From Streptomyces bottropensis ATCC 25435 (GTDB lineage Bacteria; Actinomycetota; Actinomycetes; Streptomycetales; Streptomycetaceae), in the NCBI RefSeq assembly GCF_000383595.1, contig NZ_KB911581.1, forward strand, positions 4,248,496 through 4,312,495: 64,000 nt of DNA, in the 5' to 3' direction. Position numbers and translations under genes: made by a program. A model generated the notes under the pieces. That model was not told the DNA's origin. It worked only from the letters and a program-made list of their open reading frames with translations, and ran no database searches. Shown one piece after another: positions 1 through 7,468 of this stretch (within the stretch, counting starts at the first letter, position 1; every line of letters begins with the position of its first letter).

Positions 1-456
1 TTCGAGGAGGTCCAGGAGCGGGGCGCAGCGCGCGTAACCGGCCGCGTCCCCGAGGGCGTCCGCCGGGAGCTGGAGGCCGACGAAGCCCCGGTCGAGGTCC
101 TGGGCCGTCGCCTTGGCGTCGATGTCCCGCACGCAGGCGGCGGCCCACGCGCCGAACGGTTCGGGGAGCGCGGCCGAGCCCTCGTGGTAGGCGTCGAGCA
201 GGGGGCGCGCCTCGGTCGCGGGCAGCCACTCCACGCCGATCGGCGAGGAGAGCGAGACCAGGGCCCGGCCGAGGCCGTCGGTGCCGGCGAGTTCCGTACG
301 GAGGGCGATGTCGTGGTCGGCGGGCGGGATGCCGTAGGGGGGCTCGCCGTCGAGGAACAGGGTCCAGCCGTCCAGGTACGGCGGTTCGCGGCGGGACCGC
401 AGGGCCGTCACCAGCGAGGGTGTCCACAGGTGCTGGTGCACGTCGCAGTTGGTCAT
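1..456 (-). CDS. Amidohydrolase-family protein (N-terminal part, runs off the window)
   Basis: The frame is open from the ATG at 456 to the window edge (152 codons). A good ribosome site (GGAAGGAG) lies a few bases upstream. The protein starts MTNCDVHQHLWTPSL. The DVHQHLW stretch is the first metal-binding HxH motif of the amidohydrolase-2 (TIM-barrel metal-dependent hydrolase) family. The visible part lacks the later histidines and catalytic aspartate because the gene continues beyond base 1. The substrate cannot be told from this fragment. It is divergent from the osmoprotectant importer across a 422-bp spacer, so the two may share control, but nothing in the protein ties it to that transporter. 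Confidence 0.75.
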   Translation of the reverse strand, partial: MTNCDVHQHLWTPSLVTALRSRREPPYLDGWTLFLDGEPPYGIPPADHDIALRTELAGTDGLGRALVSLSSPIGVEWLPATEARPLLDAYHEGSAALPEPFGAWAAACVRDIDAKATAQDLDRGFVGLQLPADALGDAAGYARCAPLLDLLE

Positions 457-878
457 GCCGCTCCTTCCGCCATGGCCGACGCCTCTCCGTCAGGGCGCGC
501 GGTCCGCTCCGGACGCCGTCGGAGTCCAGGATGGCGCGGCACACCGTCTCCACGTCCATCCCGCACGGCCGGTCGTCGTCCGGGCGGGAGAGGACTTCCC
601 TGATCGCGCGCCGCAGGAACGCGGGACCTCGTTCCCGGACCCTACGCGCCGGAGGCCGCCCGCTCGCCGTCCCGTGTCCTCGTCCCGCCCCGCCTCGGGT
701 GTCTCCCCTCACTCGCCCGCCTCATTATCAAGAGGGCCAAAGTTCGTATGTCGCGATAATTCGGGCGGCTTGGGGATGGCTTGGTGTGAACGTAACGTGC
801 CGTTCACGGAATTCCATTGACTGTCATTCAGTCACCGACAACTCTGCATGACCATATGCAGTCGGGTAAGGGGCAGTC
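457..878. promoter_or_regulatory. Divergent intergenic region with two inverted repeats before the importer operon
   Basis: This 422-bp spacer separates the divergent amidohydrolase and osmoprotectant importer genes and holds no convincing gene. Its right part is unusually AT-rich for this genome. It contains TGACTG-N5-CAGTCA at 818-834 and CTGCAT-N6-ATGCAG at 843-860, the second ending 18 bp before the TTG start. Both are perfect dyads with 6-bp arms and are candidate operators. Which regulator would bind is not known. Confidence 0.4.
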
Positions 879-2048
879 TTGATCAGATTCGACGCGGTGA
901 GCAAGAAGTATCCGAACGGCACGACAGCGGTGGACGAGCTGTCCCTGGAGCTGGCCGAAGGTGGCATCACGGTCCTGGTCGGTCCTTCCGGCTGCGGCAA
1001 GACCACCACCCTGCGCATGATCAACCGCATGGTGGAGCCGACCGCCGGCACGGTGAGCCTGCGCGGCCGCGACATCCGGGCGGTCAACGCGCCCGAGCTT
1101 CGCCGGGGCATCGGCTATGTGATCCAGCACGCGGGACTGTTCCCGCACCGCACCATCCTGGACAACATAGCCACCGTTCCGCTGCTGCTGGGGTGGGGCC
1201 GCAAGAAGGCGCGGGCCAGGGCGGCGGAACTGCTCGAACTGGTCGGCCTGCCCGCCGAGATGGCCAAGCGCTACCCGAACCAGCTCTCCGGCGGGCAGCA
1301 GCAGCGGGTCGGGGTGGCCAGGGCGCTGGGCGCCGACCCGCCGGTGCTGCTGATGGACGAACCGTTCAGCGCGGTCGACCCGATCGTGCGGGCCGAGCTG
1401 CAGGCCGAGTTCATCCGACTGCAGAAGGAGCTGCACAAGACCATCGTGTTCGTCACCCATGACATCGACGAGGCGATCAGACTCGGCGACAACATCGCCG
1501 TGTTCCGCACCGGCGGCAAGCTCGCCCAGTTCGACAGCCCCGAGCGGCTGCTCGCCCGTCCCGCCGACGAGTTCGTGGCCGACTTCGTGGGACAGGACCG
1601 GGGCATCCGCAGGCTCTCCTTCGTCGACGCGGCCGAACTGCCGCTGCGCGACGGTCCGGTGGTGCCGGTCGCCTCGTCCGTGGCCGAGGCCCGGAGGGCG
1701 GACGCCCCCTGGGTGCTCGTCGTCGACGAGGCCCGACGGCCGCTCGGCTGGGCCGCGACCGACGCGCTGCCGGCCACCGGCACCCTCGCGGACGTGTCCC
1801 TGGCCCCCCTCGGCCACACCTTCGGCCTCGACGGGGACTCGGCCCGCGCCGCCCTCGACTCGGCCCTCCTGTCACCCGCCCGCCTCGCGGTGGCCGTCGA
1901 CGCGCGGGGCGCGGTCGTCGGCGTCGCGGACGCCTACGAACTGTCCGCCGGCGCGGTGACCGCCGCGGAGGCGGCCGAGAACGCGTCCACGGCGTCCGTC
2001 GGCAAGACGGCCCCCGCCGAGGCCCGCGCGGCGGTGAGCGATGAGTGA
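879..2048 (+). CDS. Osmoprotectant (glycine betaine/choline-type) ABC transporter ATP-binding protein, OpuCA/ProV-like
   Basis: The 389-residue cytoplasmic ATPase powers uptake of a compatible solute. Walker A is GPSGCGKTT (about residues 35-43), the ABC signature is LSGGQQQRVG and Walker B is LLMDEPF, followed by the switch histidine in THDIDEA. The C-terminal ~130 residues after FVGQDRGIRRL have the length and position of the CBS-domain region that senses ionic strength in OpuCA/OpuAA. They are poorly conserved at sequence level, so this is inference. Translation starts at TTG 879 (LIRFDAVSKKYPNG), preceded by AAGGGGC; no better in-frame start fits the family N-terminus. It overlaps the next gene by 8 bp, so it is the first gene of a four-gene operon. 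Confidence 0.9.
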   Translation: MIRFDAVSKKYPNGTTAVDELSLELAEGGITVLVGPSGCGKTTTLRMINRMVEPTAGTVSLRGRDIRAVNAPELRRGIGYVIQHAGLFPHRTILDNIATVPLLLGWGRKKARARAAELLELVGLPAEMAKRYPNQLSGGQQQRVGVARALGADPPVLLMDEPFSAVDPIVRAELQAEFIRLQKELHKTIVFVTHDIDEAIRLGDNIAVFRTGGKLAQFDSPERLLARPADEFVADFVGQDRGIRRLSFVDAAELPLRDGPVVPVASSVAEARRADAPWVLVVDEARRPLGWAATDALPATGTLADVSLAPLGHTFGLDGDSARAALDSALLSPARLAVAVDARGAVVGVADAYELSAGAVTAAEAAENASTASVGKTAPAEARAAVSDE

Positions 2049-2706
2049 CGGCGAACCGCTGGTCCGGTGGGGGTGGATCGCCGATCACACCGCCGAACTC
2101 GCCGAATACACCGGCATCCACCTCAGACTCGGTCTGCTGCCGGTGCTGTTCGGGCTGCTCGTCTCCGTGCCGCTCGGCATCCTGTGCCACCGTTTCCGCT
2201 GGCTCTACCCGCCCGTGCTGACCGTGTCCAACATCCTTTACTCGATCCCGTCCCTGGCCCTGTTCATGGTCTTCGTCCGCTACACCGGGCTGACCGAACG
2301 GACGGTGATGATCCCGCTGACGCTCTACACCCTGTCCGTCCTGGTCCCCAACGTGGTCGACGGCCTCGCCTCGGTCCCCGAACCGGTACGGCTCGCGGCC
2401 ACCGCGATGGGATTCGGCGCCGTACGCCGCGTCGTCCAGGTCGAGCTGCCGATCGCCGTACCCGTCGTCATCGCCGGCGTACGTGTCGCCGCCGTCTCCT
2501 CCATCAGCCTCGTCGCCGTCGGCCAGCTGATCGGGCAGGGCGGCCTCGGCTACTACATCACCCGCGGCCTCCAACTCGACTTCCCCACCCCGATCGTCAC
2601 CGCGATCGTCCTGATCATGCTGCTCGCACTCGCCACCGACGCGTTGCTGGTCCTCGCGCAGCGGCTGCTCACCCCGTGGTCCCGGAACAAGGTGACGTCG
2701 GCATGA
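2041..2706 (+). CDS. Osmoprotectant ABC transporter permease, OpuCB/ProW-like (first)
   Basis: This 221-residue polytopic membrane protein has the binding-protein-dependent permease fold, with about five to six hydrophobic segments. The EAA-like loop reads AATAMGFGAVRRVVQVELPIAVPVVIAGVRV. That loop docks the ATPase and is characteristic of the short OpuC-type permeases. The start overlaps the ATPase gene by 8 bp and the end overlaps the next permease by 4 bp (ATGA), which indicates translational coupling. With two different permeases and one ATPase, the complex is presumably a hetero-dimeric channel. Confidence 0.9.
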   Translation: MSDGEPLVRWGWIADHTAELAEYTGIHLRLGLLPVLFGLLVSVPLGILCHRFRWLYPPVLTVSNILYSIPSLALFMVFVRYTGLTERTVMIPLTLYTLSVLVPNVVDGLASVPEPVRLAATAMGFGAVRRVVQVELPIAVPVVIAGVRVAAVSSISLVAVGQLIGQGGLGYYITRGLQLDFPTPIVTAIVLIMLLALATDALLVLAQRLLTPWSRNKVTSA

Positions 2707-3392
2707 ACGACTTCCTGAACCAGATGCGGCTCGTGGGGGACTGGCTGACGTCCTCGGCACAGTGGCACGGCGACGACGGCATCCCGCGGCGGCTGCTGGA
2801 GCATCTCACCTACAGCGGGCTGTCGTTGCTGTTCGCCGCCGTCATCGGGCTGACGTTCGGTCTGCTCGTCGGGCACACCGGCCGTGGCGCCTTCGCCGTG
2901 GCCACCGTGGCGAACCTCGCCCGCGCGATCCCGACCTTCGGCCTGGTCGTCCTCGTGGTCACCCTCGCCGGGCTGAGCACCGCACCCGTCCTGGTCGCCC
3001 TGATCGCCCTCGCGGTGCCACCGATCCTCATCAACACCTTCGAAGGGGTACGGGGCGTGGACCCCGCCACCCGGGACGCCGCGCGCGGGGTCGGCATGAC
3101 CGAGTGGGAGATCCTGATGCGGGTCGAGGTGCCGATGGCGCTGCCGCTGATCCTCCTCGGACTGCGGGTCGCCGCGATCCAGGTCGTGGCCACCGCGACC
3201 GTCGCCGCCTACCCGGGCCTCGGCGGCCTGGGCCGCTACATCGTCGACGGACTCTCCCGCAACGACTACGAGTTGGTCATCGGCGGCTCCACGGTCGTCG
3301 TCGCCCTCGCGCTACTCGTGCAACTAGGGTTCACCGCGCTGCGACGCGTGGTCGTCTCACCGGGGCTGAGGACCACGGCGAGCAAGTCCTGA
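2703..3392 (+). CDS. Osmoprotectant ABC transporter permease, OpuCD-like (second)
   Basis: A 229-residue membrane permease paralogous to the preceding gene. It has the EAA-like segment AARGVGMTEWEILMRVEVPMALPLILLGLRVAA followed by a GLGGLGRYI motif usual in this family. It starts at ATG 2703 inside the stop of the first permease (ATGA overlap). A longer upstream reading in the same frame is only the shadow of the first permease. It ends at 3392, 123 bp before the binding-protein gene, a gap that holds a 12-bp tandem repeat. Confidence 0.9.
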   Translation: MNDFLNQMRLVGDWLTSSAQWHGDDGIPRRLLEHLTYSGLSLLFAAVIGLTFGLLVGHTGRGAFAVATVANLARAIPTFGLVVLVVTLAGLSTAPVLVALIALAVPPILINTFEGVRGVDPATRDAARGVGMTEWEILMRVEVPMALPLILLGLRVAAIQVVATATVAAYPGLGGLGRYIVDGLSRNDYELVIGGSTVVVALALLVQLGFTALRRVVVSPGLRTTASKS

Positions 3393-3420
3393 ACCCCGAC
3401 ACCGCACACCGAATCCCGAC

Positions 3421-3456
3421 CCTGATCCAGAACCTGATCCAGAACCTGATCCAGAA
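3421..3456. repeat. Three tandem copies of a 12-bp unit
   Basis: CCTGATCCAGAA is repeated exactly three times (3421-3432, 3433-3444, 3445-3456), followed by a degenerate partial copy. It sits between the second permease gene and the binding-protein gene. The spacer could host a processing site or internal promoter that lets the binding protein be made in excess, but no clear promoter is visible. Confidence 0.85.
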
Positions 3457-3515
3457 CCTGAACACGACCTGATCTTGAGTTTTCGAGCTTCCGGGCTCCG
3501 AGAGAGGAACGACCC

Positions 3516-4448
3516 ATGCGAGGCATGTACCGAGGCGCCGCCTTCGGCCTCATCACCGCGCTCACACTGACCGCCTGCGGCGGTGGCGGTGACAGCGACG
3601 ACAACCCGCTGGCGGGCGACGGCGGTGGCGGCGGGGACAACGCCATCGTCGTCGGCTCGGCCAACTTCCCCGAGAACCAGCTGCTCGCCGAGATCTACGC
3701 GCAGGCCCTGGAGGACAAGGGCCTGAAGGTGACCCGGAAGTTCGACATCGGTGCCCGCGAGGTCTACTACGACCAGGTGGTCAAGGGCGGCATAAACGTC
3801 CTGCCCGAGTACAACGGCGCCCTCCTGACGGTCGCGGTCGACAAGAACAGCACCGCGACCAGCACCGAGGACATCAACGCCGAACTGGAGGAGAAGCTCC
3901 CCTCGTCGGTGGAGATCCTCGACTCCGCGGCGGCCGAGGACAAGGACTCGGTGACGGTCACCGCCGAGACCGCGGCCAAGTACAAGCTCAAGACCCTCGC
4001 CGACCTCAAGCCGGTCGCCGGGGACATGACGCTCGGGGCCGGCTCGGAGTTCAAGACCCGCGTCCAGGGCGGCGTGGGCCTGAAGAAGGTCTACGGCGTC
4101 GAGTTCGGGAAGTTCCAGCCGCTCGACGCGGGCGCCCAGACCACCCTGGTGAAGCTGCTCAAGGACGGCAAGGTGCAGGCCGCCAACCTCTACACCACCG
4201 ACCCCGCCATCGTCGCGGACAAGCTGGTGGTGCTGGAGGACCCGAAGAACCTCTTCGCCTCGCAGAACGTCACGCCCCTCGTCTACAAGGACGCGGTGAA
4301 CGACAAGGCCAAGGACGCGCTCAACGCGGTCTCCGCCAAGCTCACCACCGGCGACCTGCTGGAGATGATGAAGAAGCTCGTCAACGACAAGGAGGACGCC
4401 GACACCGTCGCCAAGGACTGGCTGACCTCCACCGGCCTCGCGGGCTGA
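3516..4448 (+). CDS. Osmoprotectant-binding lipoprotein, OpuCC/ProX-like
   Basis: A 310-residue extracellular solute-binding protein. The N-terminus MRGMYRGAAFGLITALTLTACGG is a lipoprotein signal with lipobox LTAC, so the mature protein is anchored by Cys21. A Gly/Asp-rich linker follows, then the OpuAC-type domain beginning IVVGSANFPENQLLAEIYAQ and ending near the C-terminus. The GSANFPEN opening is typical of binding proteins for quaternary amines (glycine betaine, choline, carnitine). The exact ligand cannot be read from sequence. A GAGAGGAAC ribosome site lies 5-10 bp before the ATG. It is the last gene of the importer operon and is followed by a strong hairpin. Confidence 0.9.
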   Translation: MRGMYRGAAFGLITALTLTACGGGGDSDDNPLAGDGGGGGDNAIVVGSANFPENQLLAEIYAQALEDKGLKVTRKFDIGAREVYYDQVVKGGINVLPEYNGALLTVAVDKNSTATSTEDINAELEEKLPSSVEILDSAAAEDKDSVTVTAETAAKYKLKTLADLKPVAGDMTLGAGSEFKTRVQGGVGLKKVYGVEFGKFQPLDAGAQTTLVKLLKDGKVQAANLYTTDPAIVADKLVVLEDPKNLFASQNVTPLVYKDAVNDKAKDALNAVSAKLTTGDLLEMMKKLVNDKEDADTVAKDWLTSTGLAG

Positions 4449-4478
4449 GGACCCTCGGCCACGCCCACACCGTCCGCC

Positions 4479-4529
4479 CCCGCCCCTGCCCGGCACCACG
4501 CATCGACGTCCGCGCCGGGCAGGGGCGGG
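4479..4529 (+). terminator. Hairpin terminator after the osmoprotectant operon
   Basis: A perfect 16-bp inverted repeat (left arm starting at 4479 and containing GCCCCTGCCCGGC, right arm ending at 4529) encloses a 19-nt loop. It begins 30 bp after the binding-protein stop codon. There is no U-run, as is common in Streptomyces. It separates the importer from the RpiR regulator gene. Confidence 0.75.
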
Positions 4530-4560
4530 CTCCGCACACGACGACCGGCCGGGAGACCCG

Positions 4561-5451
4561 ATGACGGACGCTGTCGACACCGAGGGACCCGGCGGAACCA
4601 GCACCGGCGAACACGGCGGAACCGGCGCGGCGGCGCGGCTGCAACAGCTGTTCGAGGGGCGCCGGCTCACCCCGACACAGCGCCGTATCGCGCACTGTCT
4701 GGTCCGGCAGGCGGCGGACGCGCCCTACCTGTCGAGCGTGGAACTGGCCCGGCTGGCCGGCGTCAGCCAGCCCTCGGTGACCCGCTTCGCGGTCGCCCTC
4801 GGCTTCGACGGCTATCCGGCCCTGCGCGACCGGCTGCGGGCGGTCGCACCCGCCGGGCACGACGTCGACGGCGGGCCCGCCAATCCCTACCAACGGGCCG
4901 TGCGGGCCGAGATCGACAATCTGCGGCAGCTGGCGTCCCTGCTCACGGACCCCGGACCCGTGCAGCGCGCGGGCCGTCTGCTGGCCGTCTCCCGGCCGCT
5001 GCCGGTGCTCGGGCTGCGCGCCTCCGCCGCGCAGGCACGGACCTTCGCCTACTTCGCGGCGAAGGTCCACACCGACGTACGGCTGCTCGACGAGGGAGGC
5101 TCCCTGCTCGCGGACCGCATCGACGCGGCCCGGCAGGCCGGGGCGAGCGCGCTGCTGTGCTTCGCGCTGCCCCGCCATCCGCGCGAACTCCTCGACGCCC
5201 TCGCCCACGCCCGGGTCGCCGGGCTCACGGTGGTGACCGTCGCCGACGGCACCTTCGCCCCCGTCGCCGCCCACAGCGACGTACTGCTCCCCGCCGCCGT
5301 GGGCACCGGCCTGGTGTTCGACACCGTCGGCGCGCCCATGCTGCTGGGCCAGGTGCTCCTGGAAGCGATGTGCGACGCCCTCCCGCAGGCCCAGGCCCGG
5401 CTGGAGGAGTTCGACGCGCGGGCCGCTGAACGTGGCCTGTTCGTCGACTGA
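4561..5451 (+). CDS. MurR/RpiR-family transcriptional regulator
   Basis: A 296-residue DNA-binding regulator. Residues ~28-105 are an RpiR helix-turn-helix domain: LTPTQRRIAHCLV leads into LSSVELARLAGVSQPSVTRFAVALGFDGYPALRDRL. Residues ~120-280 form a SIS (sugar isomerase) domain, which in this family binds a phosphosugar or related metabolite. The start at ATG 4561 has GGGAGA just upstream. It lies on the same strand directly after the osmoprotectant importer but beyond a terminator-like hairpin. Its target and effector are unknown. Confidence 0.88.
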   Translation: MTDAVDTEGPGGTSTGEHGGTGAAARLQQLFEGRRLTPTQRRIAHCLVRQAADAPYLSSVELARLAGVSQPSVTRFAVALGFDGYPALRDRLRAVAPAGHDVDGGPANPYQRAVRAEIDNLRQLASLLTDPGPVQRAGRLLAVSRPLPVLGLRASAAQARTFAYFAAKVHTDVRLLDEGGSLLADRIDAARQAGASALLCFALPRHPRELLDALAHARVAGLTVVTVADGTFAPVAAHSDVLLPAAVGTGLVFDTVGAPMLLGQVLLEAMCDALPQAQARLEEFDARAAERGLFVD

Positions 5452-5491
5452 GCGGCCCGGTTCCGCGGCCCCGCCCACTCCACTCGCCGGC

Positions 5492-7372
5492 TCACTCCGT
5501 CGAGCGCAGCGCCTTCCAGACCCGCGGTCGTACGACGCCGTCGATGGACAGGAAACCCTTGTCCCGCTGGAAGCTCTCCACGGCGGCCTTCGTCCCGTCG
5601 TCGAACGTGCCGCTGACGCCGCCGGGTCCGAGGCCGTAGCCCCGCTTGGACAGCATGCACTGTGCCTGTCGGACGCGCTTGTTGCTGTCTCCCAGCTCCG
5701 TGCGTCCGTTGCCGTAGTAGTACGTGCAGTCCGTGAGCCAGGCCGGGGACCCGGGTTCGGCGGCCACCTCGCTCGGGGACGGCGACGTCTCGGTGGGCGC
5801 GCTGCTGTTCGGGGCGGGCGCGGAGGCATCGGTTCCCGGGTCGTCGTCGGAGCCGGTCCCGGAGCCGTTCCCGGAACCGGAGGCGGACGAGTCGGCGCGC
5901 GGGTCGTCGTCGGCCGAGGCGCGCTCGTCCTCGCCGGACTTGCCGGACACCTCCGAGGCCCCCGATCCGCCGTCCGGGGCGGCGCCCGTACGGCCGGAGC
6001 CCTTGGACGGCGGCAGCGACACGGAATCGCCCGGCCGGGCGTCGGCGGACGTCGTCGTGCCCCTGCGCGGCGAGGCCTCGGTCGTGACGGGGCTCAGCAG
6101 GGTGAGGACGATCCCGGCGGCCGCCAGGCACGCGACCAGACCGGCGGCGCCGATCAGCACCCGCCTGCGGCGGGCCCGGCCGCGGGACGGCGCGGGCCGT
6201 AAGGGCTGGGCCGAGGAGTCCTCGGAGGGCGGACCCGGCGAGGCGCCGGCCGCGACCGCCGCCGACGGTTTCGCCACCGGTCCGGGACCGGGCTGTTCGA
6301 GGGGGACCCGGCGCAGCGTCTCGCACGCCCGCTGCCGGGCGAGCACGCGGGCGGCGAGCGGTTCGGGCCAGTCGAACGTCCCGGGCGGCTCGGCCTCACC
6401 GGCCGCCCCGGCGTCGGGGAAGTCGTACGCGACCGCTTCGGCGCCCCAGGACTCGGAGGCGGCCGCCTCGATCAGCTGCACCGGCGTCGGCCGCCGGCCG
6501 GGCTCCTTGGCCAGGCAGGCGGCGAGCAGGGAGGCGAGCGAGGGGTCGGCGGTCGCGATCTCGGCCAGCACGTCCGGATTGGGTTCCTCGAACGCCACCC
6601 GGTGCATGACGTCGACGCCGGTGCCGTCACCGAACGGGGCTCGGCCGGTCGTCGCGAAGACCAGGGTGCAGGCCAGGGAGAACACGTCCGAGGCCGTGTC
6701 GCACTCGCCGGTCCGCAGATACTCCGGCGACATGTAGGCCGGTGTGCCGACGCGGTTGCCCGTGCCGGTGATCGCGCTCGCGTCGGCGGCCTTCGCGATG
6801 CCGAAGTCGATGACGTGCGCGCCCTGGGCGGACAGCAGGACGTTGGACGGCTTGAGGTCCCGGTGCACGATCCCCGCGGCGGAGAGGTCGGCGAGAGCCT
6901 GCCCCAGCTCCGCCACCAGCCGCCGCACGGCGACGGCCGTCAGGGGGCCGTCCTCGTCCACGGCGGCCGACAGATCGAGTCCCGGCAGGTACTCCGTGGC
7001 CATCCACAGCAGTTCGTCCCGGAAGCCGGTGCCGGCCAGGCGCGGCATGCGCGGCGTGCGCACCCGGCTGTGCACCGCCGCCTCCTGTTCGAAGCGGCGG
7101 CGGAACCGGACGTCCTCCGCGTACTCGGGCCTGATCACCTTCACCGCGACGAGGTCGGGCCCGGCGTCGGCGGGGCGCGCCAGATAGACGCGCCCCATGC
7201 CGCCGCTGCCGAGCAGCCCGAGCGGCACATAGGGACCGATACGGTCCGGGTCGCCGGGGCGCAGCGGCAGGGCACCCGCCTGCCGCAGCGCCGGAGCCCT
7301 GTCCGCCGTCGATGACGGCGGAACCGACCGCTGGTCTGACACAACACCCCCGAAATGACTTTTGGCGTACAT
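5492..7372 (-). CDS. Membrane Ser/Thr protein kinase with extracellular peptidoglycan-binding domain
   Basis: A ~620-residue single-pass receptor-like kinase. The N-terminal Hanks kinase domain has the glycine loop LGLLGSGGMGRVYLAR, VK for ATP binding, the catalytic loop HRDLKPSNVLL, the DFG motif DFGIAKA, and GTPAYMSPE in the activation region. After a cytoplasmic linker comes one transmembrane helix (RRVLIGAAGLVACLAAAGIVLTLL). A long Ser/Gly/Asp-rich extracellular linker follows, then a C-terminal peptidoglycan-binding-1 repeat (KRVRQAQCMLSKRGYGL...AVESFQRDKG). The layout suggests sensing of cell-wall fragments, analogous to PknB with PASTA domains. Two starts are plausible: ATG 7372 (GAGG 8 bp upstream) and GTG 7342 (GGGGGT just upstream, giving VSDQRSVPP). 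It is monocistronic and convergent with the RpiR gene. Confidence 0.9.
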   Translation of the reverse strand: MYAKSHFGGVVSDQRSVPPSSTADRAPALRQAGALPLRPGDPDRIGPYVPLGLLGSGGMGRVYLARPADAGPDLVAVKVIRPEYAEDVRFRRRFEQEAAVHSRVRTPRMPRLAGTGFRDELLWMATEYLPGLDLSAAVDEDGPLTAVAVRRLVAELGQALADLSAAGIVHRDLKPSNVLLSAQGAHVIDFGIAKAADASAITGTGNRVGTPAYMSPEYLRTGECDTASDVFSLACTLVFATTGRAPFGDGTGVDVMHRVAFEEPNPDVLAEIATADPSLASLLAACLAKEPGRRPTPVQLIEAAASESWGAEAVAYDFPDAGAAGEAEPPGTFDWPEPLAARVLARQRACETLRRVPLEQPGPGPVAKPSAAVAAGASPGPPSEDSSAQPLRPAPSRGRARRRRVLIGAAGLVACLAAAGIVLTLLSPVTTEASPRRGTTTSADARPGDSVSLPPSKGSGRTGAAPDGGSGASEVSGKSGEDERASADDDPRADSSASGSGNGSGTGSDDDPGTDASAPAPNSSAPTETSPSPSEVAAEPGSPAWLTDCTYYYGNGRTELGDSNKRVRQAQCMLSKRGYGLGPGGVSGTFDDGTKAAVESFQRDKGFLSIDGVVRPRVWKALRSTE

Positions 7373-7468
7373 CAGTTCGCCCTCAAGAGTGCTGAGGCTA
7401 GCTCAGCGGGGGCTCGCGTTCCGGGTAATCGGTCACTTCCGCCCGGTGAAAACGCTCACGAGCCCTGC

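Noticed and set aside
3421..3456. Tandem 12-bp repeat considered as a CRISPR remnant
   Set aside because: The units are contiguous with no spacers and only three copies.
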